Shown: positions 23,966 through 32,350, counted from the stretch's first letter. The stretch: DNA of 32,664 bases from an uncultured Oscillospiraceae bacterium (GCA_947631595.1 CANRLZ010000014.1:1-32664); one strand, 5' to 3'. Notes: generated by a model not told the origin, from the letters alone. Numbers and translations: made by a program.

Positions 23966-24781
23966 ATGGAACGCTCCAAACTGAAAAACATCATCCTGAC
24001 CATCCTGGTCATCACCAACGTCCTCCTCCTGGGCCTCACCCTCTTCCAGCAGGCCCAGAGCCGCCGGGCGCGGCAGCAGGTCATGGAGGACGCGGTGGAG
24101 CTGCTGGCCCAGCAGGGCATCACCGCCCAGGCCGGGGACCTGCCCGACCGGGACTTTCCCCCGTCCCAACTCCTGGAGCGGGACGCCCAGGCGGAACTGA
24201 CCCACTTCGCCGCCCTTCTGGGGCAGGACACCGCCCAGACCCAGCGGGGTCTGGTCACCCTCTACACCGGCTCTCTGGGCACGGCGGAGACCCGGGAGGA
24301 CGGCGCCTTCTCGGTGGAGCTGGAGCCGGGGGCCTATCCCCTGGCCGACGGGCAGGACCTGGCCCAACACGCCGCGCGCATCCTGGAGCGGCTGGGCATC
24401 CGCGCCAAGGTGACCGCCCAGGGCGGCAACGCCGTCACCGCCGTGGAGACGCTGCGGGGCGTGCCGGTGTTCACCTGCGCGGTGGAGCTGCGCTACGAGG
24501 GCGGGGAACTCAGGGGCCTCTCCGGCACCCGCCTGGCAGGTTCCCCCTCCCCCGACCCCCAGGCCGGGGAGTGCCTGTCCACCGCCACGCTGCTGGTGCG
24601 CTTCCGGGCGGGGATCATCACCTCCGGGGACACCTGCACCGCCATCCGCTCCGCCACCCAGGGCTACCACCTGTCCGCCGACGCCAACCGCAACCTCCGC
24701 CTCACCCCCGTCCTCCGTCTGGAGACGGACACCAACCTCTACCTGCTCAACGCCCTCACCGGCGAGCTCCAGCGGGCTTGA
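23966..24781 (+). CDS. yycI: YycI-like regulator of WalK
   Basis: 271 residues. Starts MERSKLKNIILTILVITNVL, with a single membrane anchor (about 7-27) typical of YycI, then an outer domain. It ends with ETDTNLYLLNALTGEL, much like the YycI C-terminal fold. Four bases separate it from yycH. Together with YycH it would form the membrane complex that tunes WalK. Last gene of this transcript. A short dyad (CCGGCG/CGCCGG at 24788-24801) follows without a T-run, so termination here is uncertain. Confidence 0.78.
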   Translation: MERSKLKNIILTILVITNVLLLGLTLFQQAQSRRARQQVMEDAVELLAQQGITAQAGDLPDRDFPPSQLLERDAQAELTHFAALLGQDTAQTQRGLVTLYTGSLGTAETREDGAFSVELEPGAYPLADGQDLAQHAARILERLGIRAKVTAQGGNAVTAVETLRGVPVFTCAVELRYEGGELRGLSGTRLAGSPSPDPQAGECLSTATLLVRFRAGIITSGDTCTAIRSATQGYHLSADANRNLRLTPVLRLETDTNLYLLNALTGELQRA

Positions 24782-24891
24782 CCCCGCCCGGCGCTCGCCG
24801 GTCGTCTCGAAAGTATGTTTGATTTTTTGACTTTTTGGGTAAACTAACGGAAAGAGACGGGAAAAAAGTTTTCAAATATTTCATTTTTCCC

Positions 24892-24919
24892 TTGTTTTTT
24901 CTGGTGGACGTGTTATACT
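24892..24919 (+). promoter_or_regulatory. Candidate promoter of murA
   Basis: TTGTTT (24892-24897), 16 bases, TATACT (24914-24919). This implies a leader of about 125 bases before the murA start. The AT-rich tract 24815-24900 upstream could act as an UP element. The 269 bases between yycI and murA hold nothing else I can name. Confidence 0.55.
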
Positions 24920-25050
24920 ATCTCTGTAAATGGGCTTTTGTGCCCTGTCATTTTTTCGCGCTTCACACGCCAAACGATCCCCGGACTCACGGGTCGGGCG
25001 GTAGATTTCCCCGGGGCGGACTCCCCCTCCGGGCATAGAGGGTTTTGAAT

Positions 25051-26349
25051 TTGACGAAATATGTGATCACCGGCGGCCATAAGCTCTATGGCTCCATCGA
25101 TATCAGCGGCGCGAAGAACGCCGCCGTGGCCATCATCCCCGCCGCCCTTCTGGTGGACGGGGTGTGCCGCATTGAAAACGTCCCCCAGATCAGCGATGTG
25201 ACCCTGATCCTCACCATCTTGCAGGACCTTGGCGCGGAAGTCCGGACGGTCAACCGCACCACGGTGGATATCGACTGCTCCCACGTGCGCAACCAGATCG
25301 TCCCTTACAGCCTGGCGCGGAAGATCCGCGCCAGCTATTACCTCATCGGCGCGCTCCTCTCCCGCTTCGGCAACGCCCAGGTGCCTCCTCCCGGAGGCTG
25401 CGATCTCGGCGGCCGCCCCATCGATCAGCACATCAAAGGCTTCTCCGCCATGGGAGCCGAGGTGAACGTCCGGGGCGGCTATATTCATGCCACCGCCGCC
25501 GGCGGCCGGCTGAGGGGCGCTCAGGTCTACCTAGACATCGTCTCCGTGGGCGCCACCATGAACATCATGCTGGCCGCCACCCTGGCCGACGGCATGACCG
25601 TCATTGAAAACGCCGCCCGGGAACCCCATATCGTGGATCTGGCCAACTTCCTCAACTCCATGGGCGCGGACATCCGGGGCGCGGGCACCGACGTCATCAA
25701 GATCCGGGGCGCCAAGCGCCTGGCCGGCGGCACCTACTCCATCATCCCCGACCAGATCGAGGCCGGCACGTACATGGCCGCCGTGGCCGCCGCCGGCGGA
25801 GAGGTGCATATCCGCAACGTCATCCCCAAGCACCTGGAGTGCATCACCGCCAAGCTCCAGGAGATGGGCGTCACCGTCATCGAGGAGGACGACTCCCTCC
25901 TGGTTCGCCGGGACGGCCCCCTCCAGCGCGCCAACGTGAAGACCATGCCCTACCCCGGCTTCCCCACGGATATGCAGCCCCAGATCGCCGCCTGCCTGTG
26001 TCTGGCCCAGGGCACCAGCGTCCTCACCGAGGGCATCTGGGACAACCGCTACCGCTACGTGGACGAATTCCGCCGCCTGGGCGCCCAGATCCAGGTGGAC
26101 GGCAAGGTGGCGGTGATCGAGGGGGTCAAGCAGCTCACCGGCGCGCCGGTGCGCGCCTGCGACCTCCGGGCCGGGGCGGCGATGGTGATCGCCGGTCTGG
26201 CCGCCCACGGGGTCACCGAGATCGACTCCATCTACCACATCGAGCGGGGCTATGAGGACATCGTCCGCAAGCTCACCGGCGTGGGGGCGGACATCAAGGT
26301 CGTGGTCACCCCCGACGAGGAGGAGGAAGAACAGTCCAGCGTGGGCTGA
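25051..26349 (+). CDS. murA: UDP-N-acetylglucosamine 1-carboxyvinyltransferase
   Basis: 432 residues. It transfers enolpyruvate from PEP to UDP-GlcNAc, the first committed step of peptidoglycan synthesis. It begins with YVITGGHKLYGSIDISGAKN (substrate-binding Lys and Asn). The catalytic C117 lies in PPPGGCDLGGRPIDQH, the residue fosfomycin attacks. There is no ATG at the right place. TTG 25051 has AGAGGG 8 bases upstream; another TTG at 25045 is too close to that site. It lies between yycI and walJ, so a wall-synthesis gene is inserted in the WalRK neighbourhood. Its 3' end is followed by a terminator. Confidence 0.95.
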   Translation: MTKYVITGGHKLYGSIDISGAKNAAVAIIPAALLVDGVCRIENVPQISDVTLILTILQDLGAEVRTVNRTTVDIDCSHVRNQIVPYSLARKIRASYYLIGALLSRFGNAQVPPPGGCDLGGRPIDQHIKGFSAMGAEVNVRGGYIHATAAGGRLRGAQVYLDIVSVGATMNIMLAATLADGMTVIENAAREPHIVDLANFLNSMGADIRGAGTDVIKIRGAKRLAGGTYSIIPDQIEAGTYMAAVAAAGGEVHIRNVIPKHLECITAKLQEMGVTVIEEDDSLLVRRDGPLQRANVKTMPYPGFPTDMQPQIAACLCLAQGTSVLTEGIWDNRYRYVDEFRRLGAQIQVDGKVAVIEGVKQLTGAPVRACDLRAGAAMVIAGLAAHGVTEIDSIYHIERGYEDIVRKLTGVGADIKVVVTPDEEEEEQSSVG

Positions 26350-26382
26350 GTTCCGCTCCGCGAAACGCGCGCGCAACTTCTG

Positions 26383-26413
26383 GAAGCGACGGCTCTGTCC
26401 GCCGCTTCTTTTT
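26383..26413 (+). terminator. Rho-independent terminator between murA and walJ
   Basis: GAAGCGACGG (26383-26392) pairs with CCGCCGCTTC (26399-26408) with one A-C mismatch and loop CTCTGT. Five T follow (26409-26413). Only 27 bases separate it from the walJ start, with no separate promoter visible, so read-through is expected. Confidence 0.75.
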
Positions 26414-26440
26414 GACTCCGGGAAAGGGGGCGTGTCCGCC

Positions 26441-27223
26441 GTGTACCTCACCATCTTCGCCAGCGGCTCCACCGGGAACTGCGCCCTAGTCTCCCAGGGG
26501 GACACCCACATTCTGGTGGACGCGGGCATCTCCTGCCGGCGCATCGGCGCGTGCCTGGCCCATTGGAACCTCAGCGCCCAGGCCGTCGCCGCCGCCCTCA
26601 TCACACACCCCCACCGGGATCACATCGCCGGGCTGGAGGTGCTGTGCCGCAACACCGGCTTCCCCCTCTACGCCACCGCCCCCGCCGCCCAGGCCATCCT
26701 GGACCGGCGGGATATGGAGCTGTCCGGGCTGGGCGACCGGCTACATACCTTCCGGGCCGGAGAGGCCTTTACCCTGGGGCAGCTCACCGTCCTCCCCATC
26801 CCCACCCGCCACGACGCCCCCGGCTCGGTGGGCTACCGCTTCACCGCCCCGGACGGCAAGAGCGCCTGCATCGTCACCGACCTGGGGGTGGTCACCCCCC
26901 AGGTGGAGGCGGGGGTGACCGGCTGCGCCCTGGCGGTCATCGAGAGCAACCACGACCTGGACTGCCTGCGCGGCGGCCCCTACCCCTACCCCCTCCAGCG
27001 GCGGATCGCCGGGCCGGAGGGGCATCTGTGCAACGAGGACGGAGCGGCCCTGTGCGCCCTGGCCGCCCAGGGGGGCGCCCACACGGTAGTGCTGGCCCAT
27101 CTGTCCCAGGAGAACAACTCCCCCGCCCTGGCCAGGGCGGCGGCGGAGATGGCCCTGGCGGGCTTTGACACCCGGGTGGAGGTCGCCCCGGTGTTCAGCG
27201 ACGGGCTGCGGCTGGAGGTGTGA
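26441..27223 (+). CDS. walJ: WalJ/YycJ metallo-beta-lactamase-fold hydrolase
   Basis: 260 residues. Starts YLTIFASGSTGNC, the family opening, and has the metal motif HPHRDH in ITHPHRDHIAGLEVL. ESNHD and AHLSQENNSPALA are further conserved metal and active-site stretches. YycJ is a predicted nuclease with a beta-lactamase fold. The start is GTG 26441, 10 bases after AAAGGGGG. An in-frame GTG at 26432 is one base from that site, and the longer frame to 26252 lies inside murA. Confidence 0.92.
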   Translation: MYLTIFASGSTGNCALVSQGDTHILVDAGISCRRIGACLAHWNLSAQAVAAALITHPHRDHIAGLEVLCRNTGFPLYATAPAAQAILDRRDMELSGLGDRLHTFRAGEAFTLGQLTVLPIPTRHDAPGSVGYRFTAPDGKSACIVTDLGVVTPQVEAGVTGCALAVIESNHDLDCLRGGPYPYPLQRRIAGPEGHLCNEDGAALCALAAQGGAHTVVLAHLSQENNSPALARAAAEMALAGFDTRVEVAPVFSDGLRLEV

Positions 27224-27227
27224 AGAC

Positions 27228-27716
27228 ATGAACGTCACCGTCATCTGCGTGGGCAAGCTCAAGGAGCGGTTCTGGGCGGAGGCCCAGGGGGAGTACGTCA
27301 AGCGCCTGAGTTCCTTCTGCAAGCTCCAGATCGTGGAGCTATCCGAGGAGCGGCTGCCCGCCGACCCCTCCCCCGCCCTGATCCAGAACGCCCTGCGCAA
27401 GGAGGCGGAGGCCATCCGGGCGAAGATCCCGCCCCGGTCCCATGTGGTGGCCATGTGCGTCGAGGGGGTGCTCCGCTCCAGCGAGGCGCTGGCGGACACG
27501 CTGCGGGGCGGCGCCTGGGGCGGCGACAGCGCCGCCAAAGGCGTGGTGTTCCTCCTGGGCGGCAGCTTCGGGCTGGACGAGGCGCTGAAGGCGGAGGCGG
27601 ACGAGCGGCTGTCCATGTCCCCTATGACCTTCCCCCACCACCTGGCCCGGGTGATGGTCCTGGAGCAGCTCTACCGGGCCTTTCAGATCCTCCGGGGCAG
27701 CCCGTACCACAAGTAA
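27228..27716 (+). CDS. rlmH: 23S rRNA (pseudouridine-1915-N3)-methyltransferase RlmH
   Basis: 162 residues. A small SPOUT methylase that methylates pseudouridine 1915 in the ribosome decoding region. Hallmarks are the start MNVTVICVGKLKERFW, the SAM loop FLLGGSFGLDE and the ending FPHHLARVMVLEQLYRAFQI with a closing YHK. The length is near the usual 155-160. It starts 4 bases after walJ and closes the wal neighbourhood, the usual Firmicute position. Confidence 0.97.
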   Translation: MNVTVICVGKLKERFWAEAQGEYVKRLSSFCKLQIVELSEERLPADPSPALIQNALRKEAEAIRAKIPPRSHVVAMCVEGVLRSSEALADTLRGGAWGGDSAAKGVVFLLGGSFGLDEALKAEADERLSMSPMTFPHHLARVMVLEQLYRAFQILRGSPYHK

Positions 27717-27744
27717 AATTTATGTAGAATATCCAAACAAACTC

Positions 27745-27773
27745 TTGAATGACCTCCGTTTTTATGGTAGAAT
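27745..27773 (+). promoter_or_regulatory. Sigma-A promoter of the pgm operon
   Basis: TTGAAT (27745-27750), 17 bases, TAGAAT (27768-27773). The start would be near 27780, so the mRNA leader is only about 29 bases. The boxes lie on the left arm of the dyad at 27748-27804. Confidence 0.75.
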
Positions 27774-27804
27774 TACCCTACCATATTATGAAACGGAGGT
27801 CATT
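27748..27804 (+). promoter_or_regulatory. Large dyad enclosing the pgm ribosome binding site
   Basis: A perfect 14-bp outer stem (27748-27761 with 27791-27804) and an inner 7-bp stem (27764-27770 with 27778-27784). The right arm contains the CGGAGGT ribosome binding site. mRNA started at 27780 lacks the left arm and leaves the site free. Read-through mRNA from rlmH would hide it. It could instead be a protein operator. Confidence 0.8.
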
Positions 27805-27808
27805 TCCT

Positions 27809-29536
27809 ATGTCTTACCGTGATACTTATGAGCAGTGGCTCAACTCCCCCGCCCTGTCCGAGGCCGAAAAGGCCGAGCTGAAGTCCATCGCCGGGGATGA
27901 GAAGGAGATCGAGAGCCGCTTCTTCGCCCCCCTGGACTTTGGCACCGCCGGTCTGCGGGGTACCATGTGCGTGGGCCTGCACCACATGAACATCCACGTG
28001 GTCCGCCACGCCACCCAGGCCTTCGCCGAGGTCATCCTGGCCGAGGGGCCGGAGGCGGTGCGCCGGGGCGTGGCCGTCTGCCACGACTGCCGCAACCAGG
28101 GCCGCGCCTTCGCCGAGGAGGTCTGCGCCGTCATGGCCGGCAACGGCATCCCCACCCGCATCTTCGACGCTCTGCGCCCCACCCCGGAGGTCTCCTTCGC
28201 CATCCGGGAGTACGGCTGCATCGCCGGGGTGAACGTCACCGCCAGCCACAACCCCAAGGAGTACAACGGCTACAAGGTCTACTGGCAGGACGGCGCCCAG
28301 CTGCCCCCCCACCACGCCGACGCCATTGCCAAGAAGATGGGCGAGCTGGACCTGTTCACCTCCATCAAGCGCATGGACTACCAGGAGGCCGTCAAGGCCG
28401 GGCTTGTGACCATCATGGGCGAGGAGACGGACGAGAAGTTCCTGGCCAAGGTCATGGAGCAGGCCACCGACAAGGCGGTGGTGGCCAAGGTGGCCGACCG
28501 CTTCAAGATGGTCTACACCCCCTTCCACGGCACCGGCCACAAGCTCATCCCCGAGGCCCTGAAGCGCCTGGGCATCAAGCACTGCATCCCCGTGCCCGAG
28601 CAGATGGTCCTGGACGGCAACTTCCCCACCGTGGTCTCCCCCAACCCGGAGAACCCCGAGGGCTTTGAGCTGGCCGTCAAGCTGGCCAACCAGGAGGGCG
28701 CGGACTTCATCCTGGGTTCCGACCCGGACGCCGACCGCATCGGCCTGATGGTTCGGGGCAAGGACGGCAACTTCGTCGTCCTCACCGGCAACCAGACCGG
28801 TGTTCTCATGCTGGACTACGTCATCGGCGCCAAAAAGCGCATGGGCACCCTGCCCGCCAACGCCGTGGCCCTGAAAACCATTGTCAGCACCGAGATGGCC
28901 CGGAAGATCGCGGAGGTGAACGGCCTGCAGTGCTACGACACCTTCACCGGCTTCAAGTTCCTGGCCGAGAAGAAGGACAAGCTGGAGTCCACCGGCGAGG
29001 GCAGCGTCATCTTCTCCTTCGAGGAGAGCTACGGCTACATGCTGGGCGACTTCGTCCGGGACAAGGACGCCGTCACCGCCTCCCTGGTGGCCACCGAGAT
29101 GGCCGCCTGGTACTACGACCGGGGCATGACCCTCTACGACGCGCTCATGGAACTCTACGACAAGTACGGCGTCTACCAGGAGAAGACCCTGAACCTGGTG
29201 ATGCCCGGCCTGGACGGCCTCCAGAAGATGGCCAAGCTCATGGCCGACCTGCGCCAGCAGCCTCCCACGGAGGTGGGCGGCATGGCCGTCAAGGAGCAGA
29301 AGGACTACAAGGACGGCTCCGTCCACTGCGTAGAGTGCGGCAAGGACTCCAAGATGGAGCTGTCCGGCTCCAACGTCCTGCGCTACGAGCTGGCCGACGG
29401 CACCAGCGTCATCGTCCGCCCCTCCGGCACCGAACCCAAGGTGAAGGTCTACATCCTCACCCAGGGGGAGAGCATCGCCAAGTGCCAGGAGAAGATCGCC
29501 GCCATCCAGAACTGGGCCGACGCCCTGAAGGGCTGA
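27809..29536 (+). CDS. pgcA: Phosphoglucomutase / phosphomannomutase (PgcA type)
   Basis: 575 residues, the alpha-D-phosphohexomutase family of ~570-residue Firmicute enzymes. It interconverts glucose 1- and 6-phosphate, feeding UDP-glucose for envelope glycans or glycogen. Visible sites are phosphoserine S146 in VTASHNPKEYNG, the metal loop GSDPDADRIGLM, the sugar loop FEESYGYMLGD and the phosphate loop VRPSGTEPKVKVY. ATG 27809 is 9 bases after CGGAGGT; an in-frame upstream ATG at 27749 overlaps the promoter and is rejected. DUF815 follows one base after the stop. Confidence 0.95.
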   Translation: MSYRDTYEQWLNSPALSEAEKAELKSIAGDEKEIESRFFAPLDFGTAGLRGTMCVGLHHMNIHVVRHATQAFAEVILAEGPEAVRRGVAVCHDCRNQGRAFAEEVCAVMAGNGIPTRIFDALRPTPEVSFAIREYGCIAGVNVTASHNPKEYNGYKVYWQDGAQLPPHHADAIAKKMGELDLFTSIKRMDYQEAVKAGLVTIMGEETDEKFLAKVMEQATDKAVVAKVADRFKMVYTPFHGTGHKLIPEALKRLGIKHCIPVPEQMVLDGNFPTVVSPNPENPEGFELAVKLANQEGADFILGSDPDADRIGLMVRGKDGNFVVLTGNQTGVLMLDYVIGAKKRMGTLPANAVALKTIVSTEMARKIAEVNGLQCYDTFTGFKFLAEKKDKLESTGEGSVIFSFEESYGYMLGDFVRDKDAVTASLVATEMAAWYYDRGMTLYDALMELYDKYGVYQEKTLNLVMPGLDGLQKMAKLMADLRQQPPTEVGGMAVKEQKDYKDGSVHCVECGKDSKMELSGSNVLRYELADGTSVIVRPSGTEPKVKVYILTQGESIAKCQEKIAAIQNWADALKG

Positions 29537-29537
29537 G

Positions 29538-30746
29538 ATGGAATTATCCGAACTGCGCGGGGCGCTCCTGGGGATATCCGCCTACCGAAATCTGCTGGAG
29601 CACCCGGTACTCCAGCGGTTTTCGGCGCTGCTGGACGCCCTGGACGCCGGTCGGGGCGAGGAGGCGCTGGGGGACTACGCCCGGTTCTTCTTCGCCTTGA
29701 AGGAGGCGGGGTTCCTGGGGCTGGGCGACTGGCTCTGGGACGCCCTGCGCTTCACCGACAGCCCCTATCCCCTGCTGGTGGAGCGGGGCGGCCGGGACGC
29801 CGCGCTGGAAAACGCCGCCCGGCGGGATGTGGAGACGCTCATCGAGGCGGCCAGCGTGGATCCCGACCGGCTGGCGGAGGTCATGCAAGGCCTCCTGGGG
29901 CCGGCGTTCCAGGCCGCCGTGGCGCGGCTGCCCCGGTGGAGCGCCGGGGCGGAGTTCGACTTTGACAAGCTGGACGAATTCTACCGCGCCCAGGGCTGCG
30001 GCCTCTTCGCCCGATACCGGGCCTTCCGCTGGAGCGGCGGACAGCTCATCGGCATCGCCCAGCCGGACAGCCCCCAGCCCTGGGAGCTGTGGGGCTACGC
30101 CGAGCAGCGCCAACAGGTGCGGGACAACGCCCTGGCCCTGGTGGAGGGCAAACGGGTCAACCACGTCCTCCTCTACGGCGACTCCGGCACCGGCAAGTCC
30201 GCCACGGTGAAGAGCCTGCTCACCCAGGAGGGCTTGGAGAAGCTGCGCATCATCGAGATGGACAAGGATCACCTGGAGGACATCCCAAGGCTTGTCCGGC
30301 TGCTGGAGGGGCGGTGCCAGAAGTTCGTCCTCTTCATCGACGACCTGGCCTTTGACACCGACGACAAAGCCTACTCCCAGCTCAAGACCATCCTGGAGGG
30401 TTCTTTGGAGAAGCAGCGGGAAAACGTGGTGGTCTACGCCACCTCCAACCGCCGAAACCTGGTGAAGCAGAACTTCTCCGACCGCCGGGGGGACGAGATG
30501 GACATCAACGAGACCATCGCGGAGAAGACCTCCCTGGTGGAGCGGTTCGGCGTCCGCATCGCCTACTTCGCCCTCACCCCCCGGGAGTTCTGGCAGATGG
30601 TGGCCGACCTGGCCAAGGTCTACGGCCTGGAGATGGATCAGGAGACGCTGCTGAAGCGGGCGGAACAGTGGGAACTGCGCCATCCGGGACGCACCCCCCG
30701 CATCGCCCGGCAGTTCATCGCCTACGAGCTGGAGCGGCGTGGATAA
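29538..30746 (+). CDS. DUF815-family AAA-type ATPase
   Basis: 402 residues. The N-terminal ~170 residues are helical with no clear motif. The ATPase part has Walker A GDSGTGKSATVKSLL (near residue 215), Walker B FVLFIDDLAFD (near 267) and a sensor-like VVYATSNRRNLV. The LVERFGVRIAYFALTPREFW region is typical of DUF815. Its cellular role is unknown. Coupled to the phosphoglucomutase gene, with one base between stop and start; the pairing suggests co-expression but not a shared pathway. Confidence 0.9.
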   Translation: MELSELRGALLGISAYRNLLEHPVLQRFSALLDALDAGRGEEALGDYARFFFALKEAGFLGLGDWLWDALRFTDSPYPLLVERGGRDAALENAARRDVETLIEAASVDPDRLAEVMQGLLGPAFQAAVARLPRWSAGAEFDFDKLDEFYRAQGCGLFARYRAFRWSGGQLIGIAQPDSPQPWELWGYAEQRQQVRDNALALVEGKRVNHVLLYGDSGTGKSATVKSLLTQEGLEKLRIIEMDKDHLEDIPRLVRLLEGRCQKFVLFIDDLAFDTDDKAYSQLKTILEGSLEKQRENVVVYATSNRRNLVKQNFSDRRGDEMDINETIAEKTSLVERFGVRIAYFALTPREFWQMVADLAKVYGLEMDQETLLKRAEQWELRHPGRTPRIARQFIAYELERRG

Positions 30747-30760
30747 CAGACGGCAAAGAA

Positions 30761-30790
30761 ACGGACGGCCCGTCGGGCCGTCCGTTTTTT
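30761..30790. terminator. Bidirectional terminator between the convergent DUF815 and hydrogenase genes
   Basis: ACGGACGGCCC (30761-30771) pairs with GGGCCGTCCGT (30775-30785), with a T-run to 30790 on the plus strand. On the minus strand the stem is followed by TTTCTTTG, so it can serve both transcripts. Confidence 0.92.
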
Positions 30791-30803
30791 GGTGGTTTCC
30801 TTT

Positions 30804-32273
30804 TTACTTTTTCGCCGCCTGGGCGGGTTCCTTTTTCGTTGCCTTGGACTCCTTTTTCTCCGCCTTGGGGGGGTCGTCGTGGACGGTGGGCTTTTGGGCG
30901 GACTGGATGTGCTTGTCCAGCTCCTGCTTGTTCTTGGGGGCGCGGATGAGGTTGGATGGCCCCTGGATGCAGCCGCCCACGCAGGCCATGCCCTCGATGA
31001 AGTTGCCGTCCAACATCCCCTTGGAGGCCTTCAGCAGGGCGACCTTGCACTCGGCGATGCCGCTGCACTTCACCGCCTTCACTTCAAAGGTGGAACCCCG
31101 CTCCTTCAGCGCCTGGGCCACCGCCCCAGCCACGCCGCCGCTGGCGGCGAAGCCCCGGCCGTAGCCGGAGGCGTCCTCCAGCTCTTCCGGCTCCAGGTGC
31201 TCCACGTCGATACCCCGGGCGTCAAAGAGGGCGGACAGCTCCTCGAAGGTGATGGCGCAGTCGATGGCGGCCATGGTCTTGCCCAGCTTGAACTCCCGCT
31301 TCTTGGCCACGCAGGGGCCGATGAAGACCACCTTGGCCTCCGGCTCGGTCTCCTTGATGTGGCGGCCCAACATGACCATGGGGGAGGGGGTCTTGCTCAC
31401 CATCTTCTCGGCAAGCTCCGGGAAATTCTTTTCCACATAGCTCACGAAGGCGGGGCAACAGGAGGAGGCCAGCATCCCCTTCTCCTCCAGCTCCTTGCTC
31501 TCGTTGGCGGCCACCAGGTCGGCGCCGTAGGCCACCTCGCTTACTTTGTCAAAGCCCAGGGCCTTCAGCCCGGCCACCACCTGGCCCAGCTGGGCGGGGG
31601 CAAACTGCCCGGCCACGGCGGGGGCGAGGACGGCGTAGTTCACAAAGCCCCACTTCTTCCCGGCCTTGAGCATGTCGATGACCTTGAGGATGTTGGACTT
31701 GTCCATGATGGCCCCAAAGGGGCACTGATAGGTACAGATGCCGCAGGTGATGCACTTGTTGAAGTCGATGGAGGCCTTCTTATCCTCGCCCATGGACAGC
31801 GCCTGGGCGGGGCAGCCCTTCTCGCAGGGCCGCTGGTGCTTTTCAATGGCGCCGTAGGGGCAGGCCTCCACGCACCGGCCGCAGAGGATGCACTTGCTGT
31901 GGTCGATGGTGGCCTTGTGGTTCTGGATGGTGATGGCCTCCTTGGGGCAGGCGTGGACGCAGCGGGTGGCCAGGCACCCGCGGCAGGCGGGGCCAACGGA
32001 GATCTCGGTGACCGGGCACTCGTCGCAGGCCACGTCCAGGACCTCCACGATGTTGGGGTTGGAGTGGTCGCCCCCCATGGCCAGCTTGACCCGCTGGCCG
32101 ATGATAGCCCGCTCCTTGTAGATACAGCAGCGGGTGCTGGGTTCCGGGCCGGGGATGATCTTCTCCGGGATGTCCAGCACGCCGCTGGTGAGCTTGTTGT
32201 CCCAGGCCAGCTTGGCCGTCTCCCGCAGGACGCTGTGCTTCAGCTCCTGAACTTTTGTCTCAAACTGTCTCAT
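30804..32273 (-). CDS. [FeFe]-hydrogenase, ferredoxin-type, divergent H-cluster motifs
   Basis: 489 residues. The N-terminal half (about 80-190) has several 4Fe-4S sites: CRGCLATRCVHACP, CILCGRCVEACP and CITCGICTYQCP. The H-cluster domain follows. The motif-1 pair C272/C273 is in SSCCPAFV, C321 in GPCVAKK, and C431 and C435 in MACVGGC. All four H-cluster ligands can thus be placed, but motif 3 lacks the GGGQP of standard enzymes (it reads IQGPSN). Motif 2 has GPCVAKK in place of MPCxAKK. This fits the 'group B' monomeric clostridial type. The last 30 residues are Lys/Ala/Glu-rich. It may oxidise or evolve H2 with ferredoxin; the direction cannot be told from sequence. HydE/F/G maturases are not in the window. 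ATG 32271-32273 follows AAGGAGG. Confidence 0.88.
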   Translation of the reverse strand: MRQFETKVQELKHSVLRETAKLAWDNKLTSGVLDIPEKIIPGPEPSTRCCIYKERAIIGQRVKLAMGGDHSNPNIVEVLDVACDECPVTEISVGPACRGCLATRCVHACPKEAITIQNHKATIDHSKCILCGRCVEACPYGAIEKHQRPCEKGCPAQALSMGEDKKASIDFNKCITCGICTYQCPFGAIMDKSNILKVIDMLKAGKKWGFVNYAVLAPAVAGQFAPAQLGQVVAGLKALGFDKVSEVAYGADLVAANESKELEEKGMLASSCCPAFVSYVEKNFPELAEKMVSKTPSPMVMLGRHIKETEPEAKVVFIGPCVAKKREFKLGKTMAAIDCAITFEELSALFDARGIDVEHLEPEELEDASGYGRGFAASGGVAGAVAQALKERGSTFEVKAVKCSGIAECKVALLKASKGMLDGNFIEGMACVGGCIQGPSNLIRAPKNKQELDKHIQSAQKPTVHDDPPKAEKKESKATKKEPAQAAKK

Positions 32274-32302
32274 AAAGCCCCCTCCTTCTTTTTCACACGT
32301 CC

Positions 32303-32331
32303 ATTCTACAAAACCCCGGCGGGAAATGCAA
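32303..32331 (-). promoter_or_regulatory. Sigma-A promoter of the hydrogenase gene
   Basis: On the minus strand TTGCAT (32326-32331), 17 bases, TAGAAT (32303-32308). Start near 32296, about 23 bases before the ATG. Confidence 0.75.
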
Positions 32332-32346
32332 GCCTTTTCCCGCCGG
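32316..32346. promoter_or_regulatory. Inverted repeat over the hydrogenase -35 box (candidate operator)
   Basis: CCGGCGGGAAA (32316-32326) and TTTCCCGCCGG (32336-32346) form a perfect 11-bp dyad with a 9-base centre, covering the -35 box. It could bind a repressor. Alternatively it is a second stem of the upstream terminator region, although the T-tail on the minus strand (GGGGTTTTG) is poor. Confidence 0.5.
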
Positions 32347-32350
32347 AAGT

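Noticed and set aside
24788..24801. Terminator after yycI
   Set aside because: The CCGGCG/CGCCGG stem is short and has no T-run after it, so it is not listed as a terminator.
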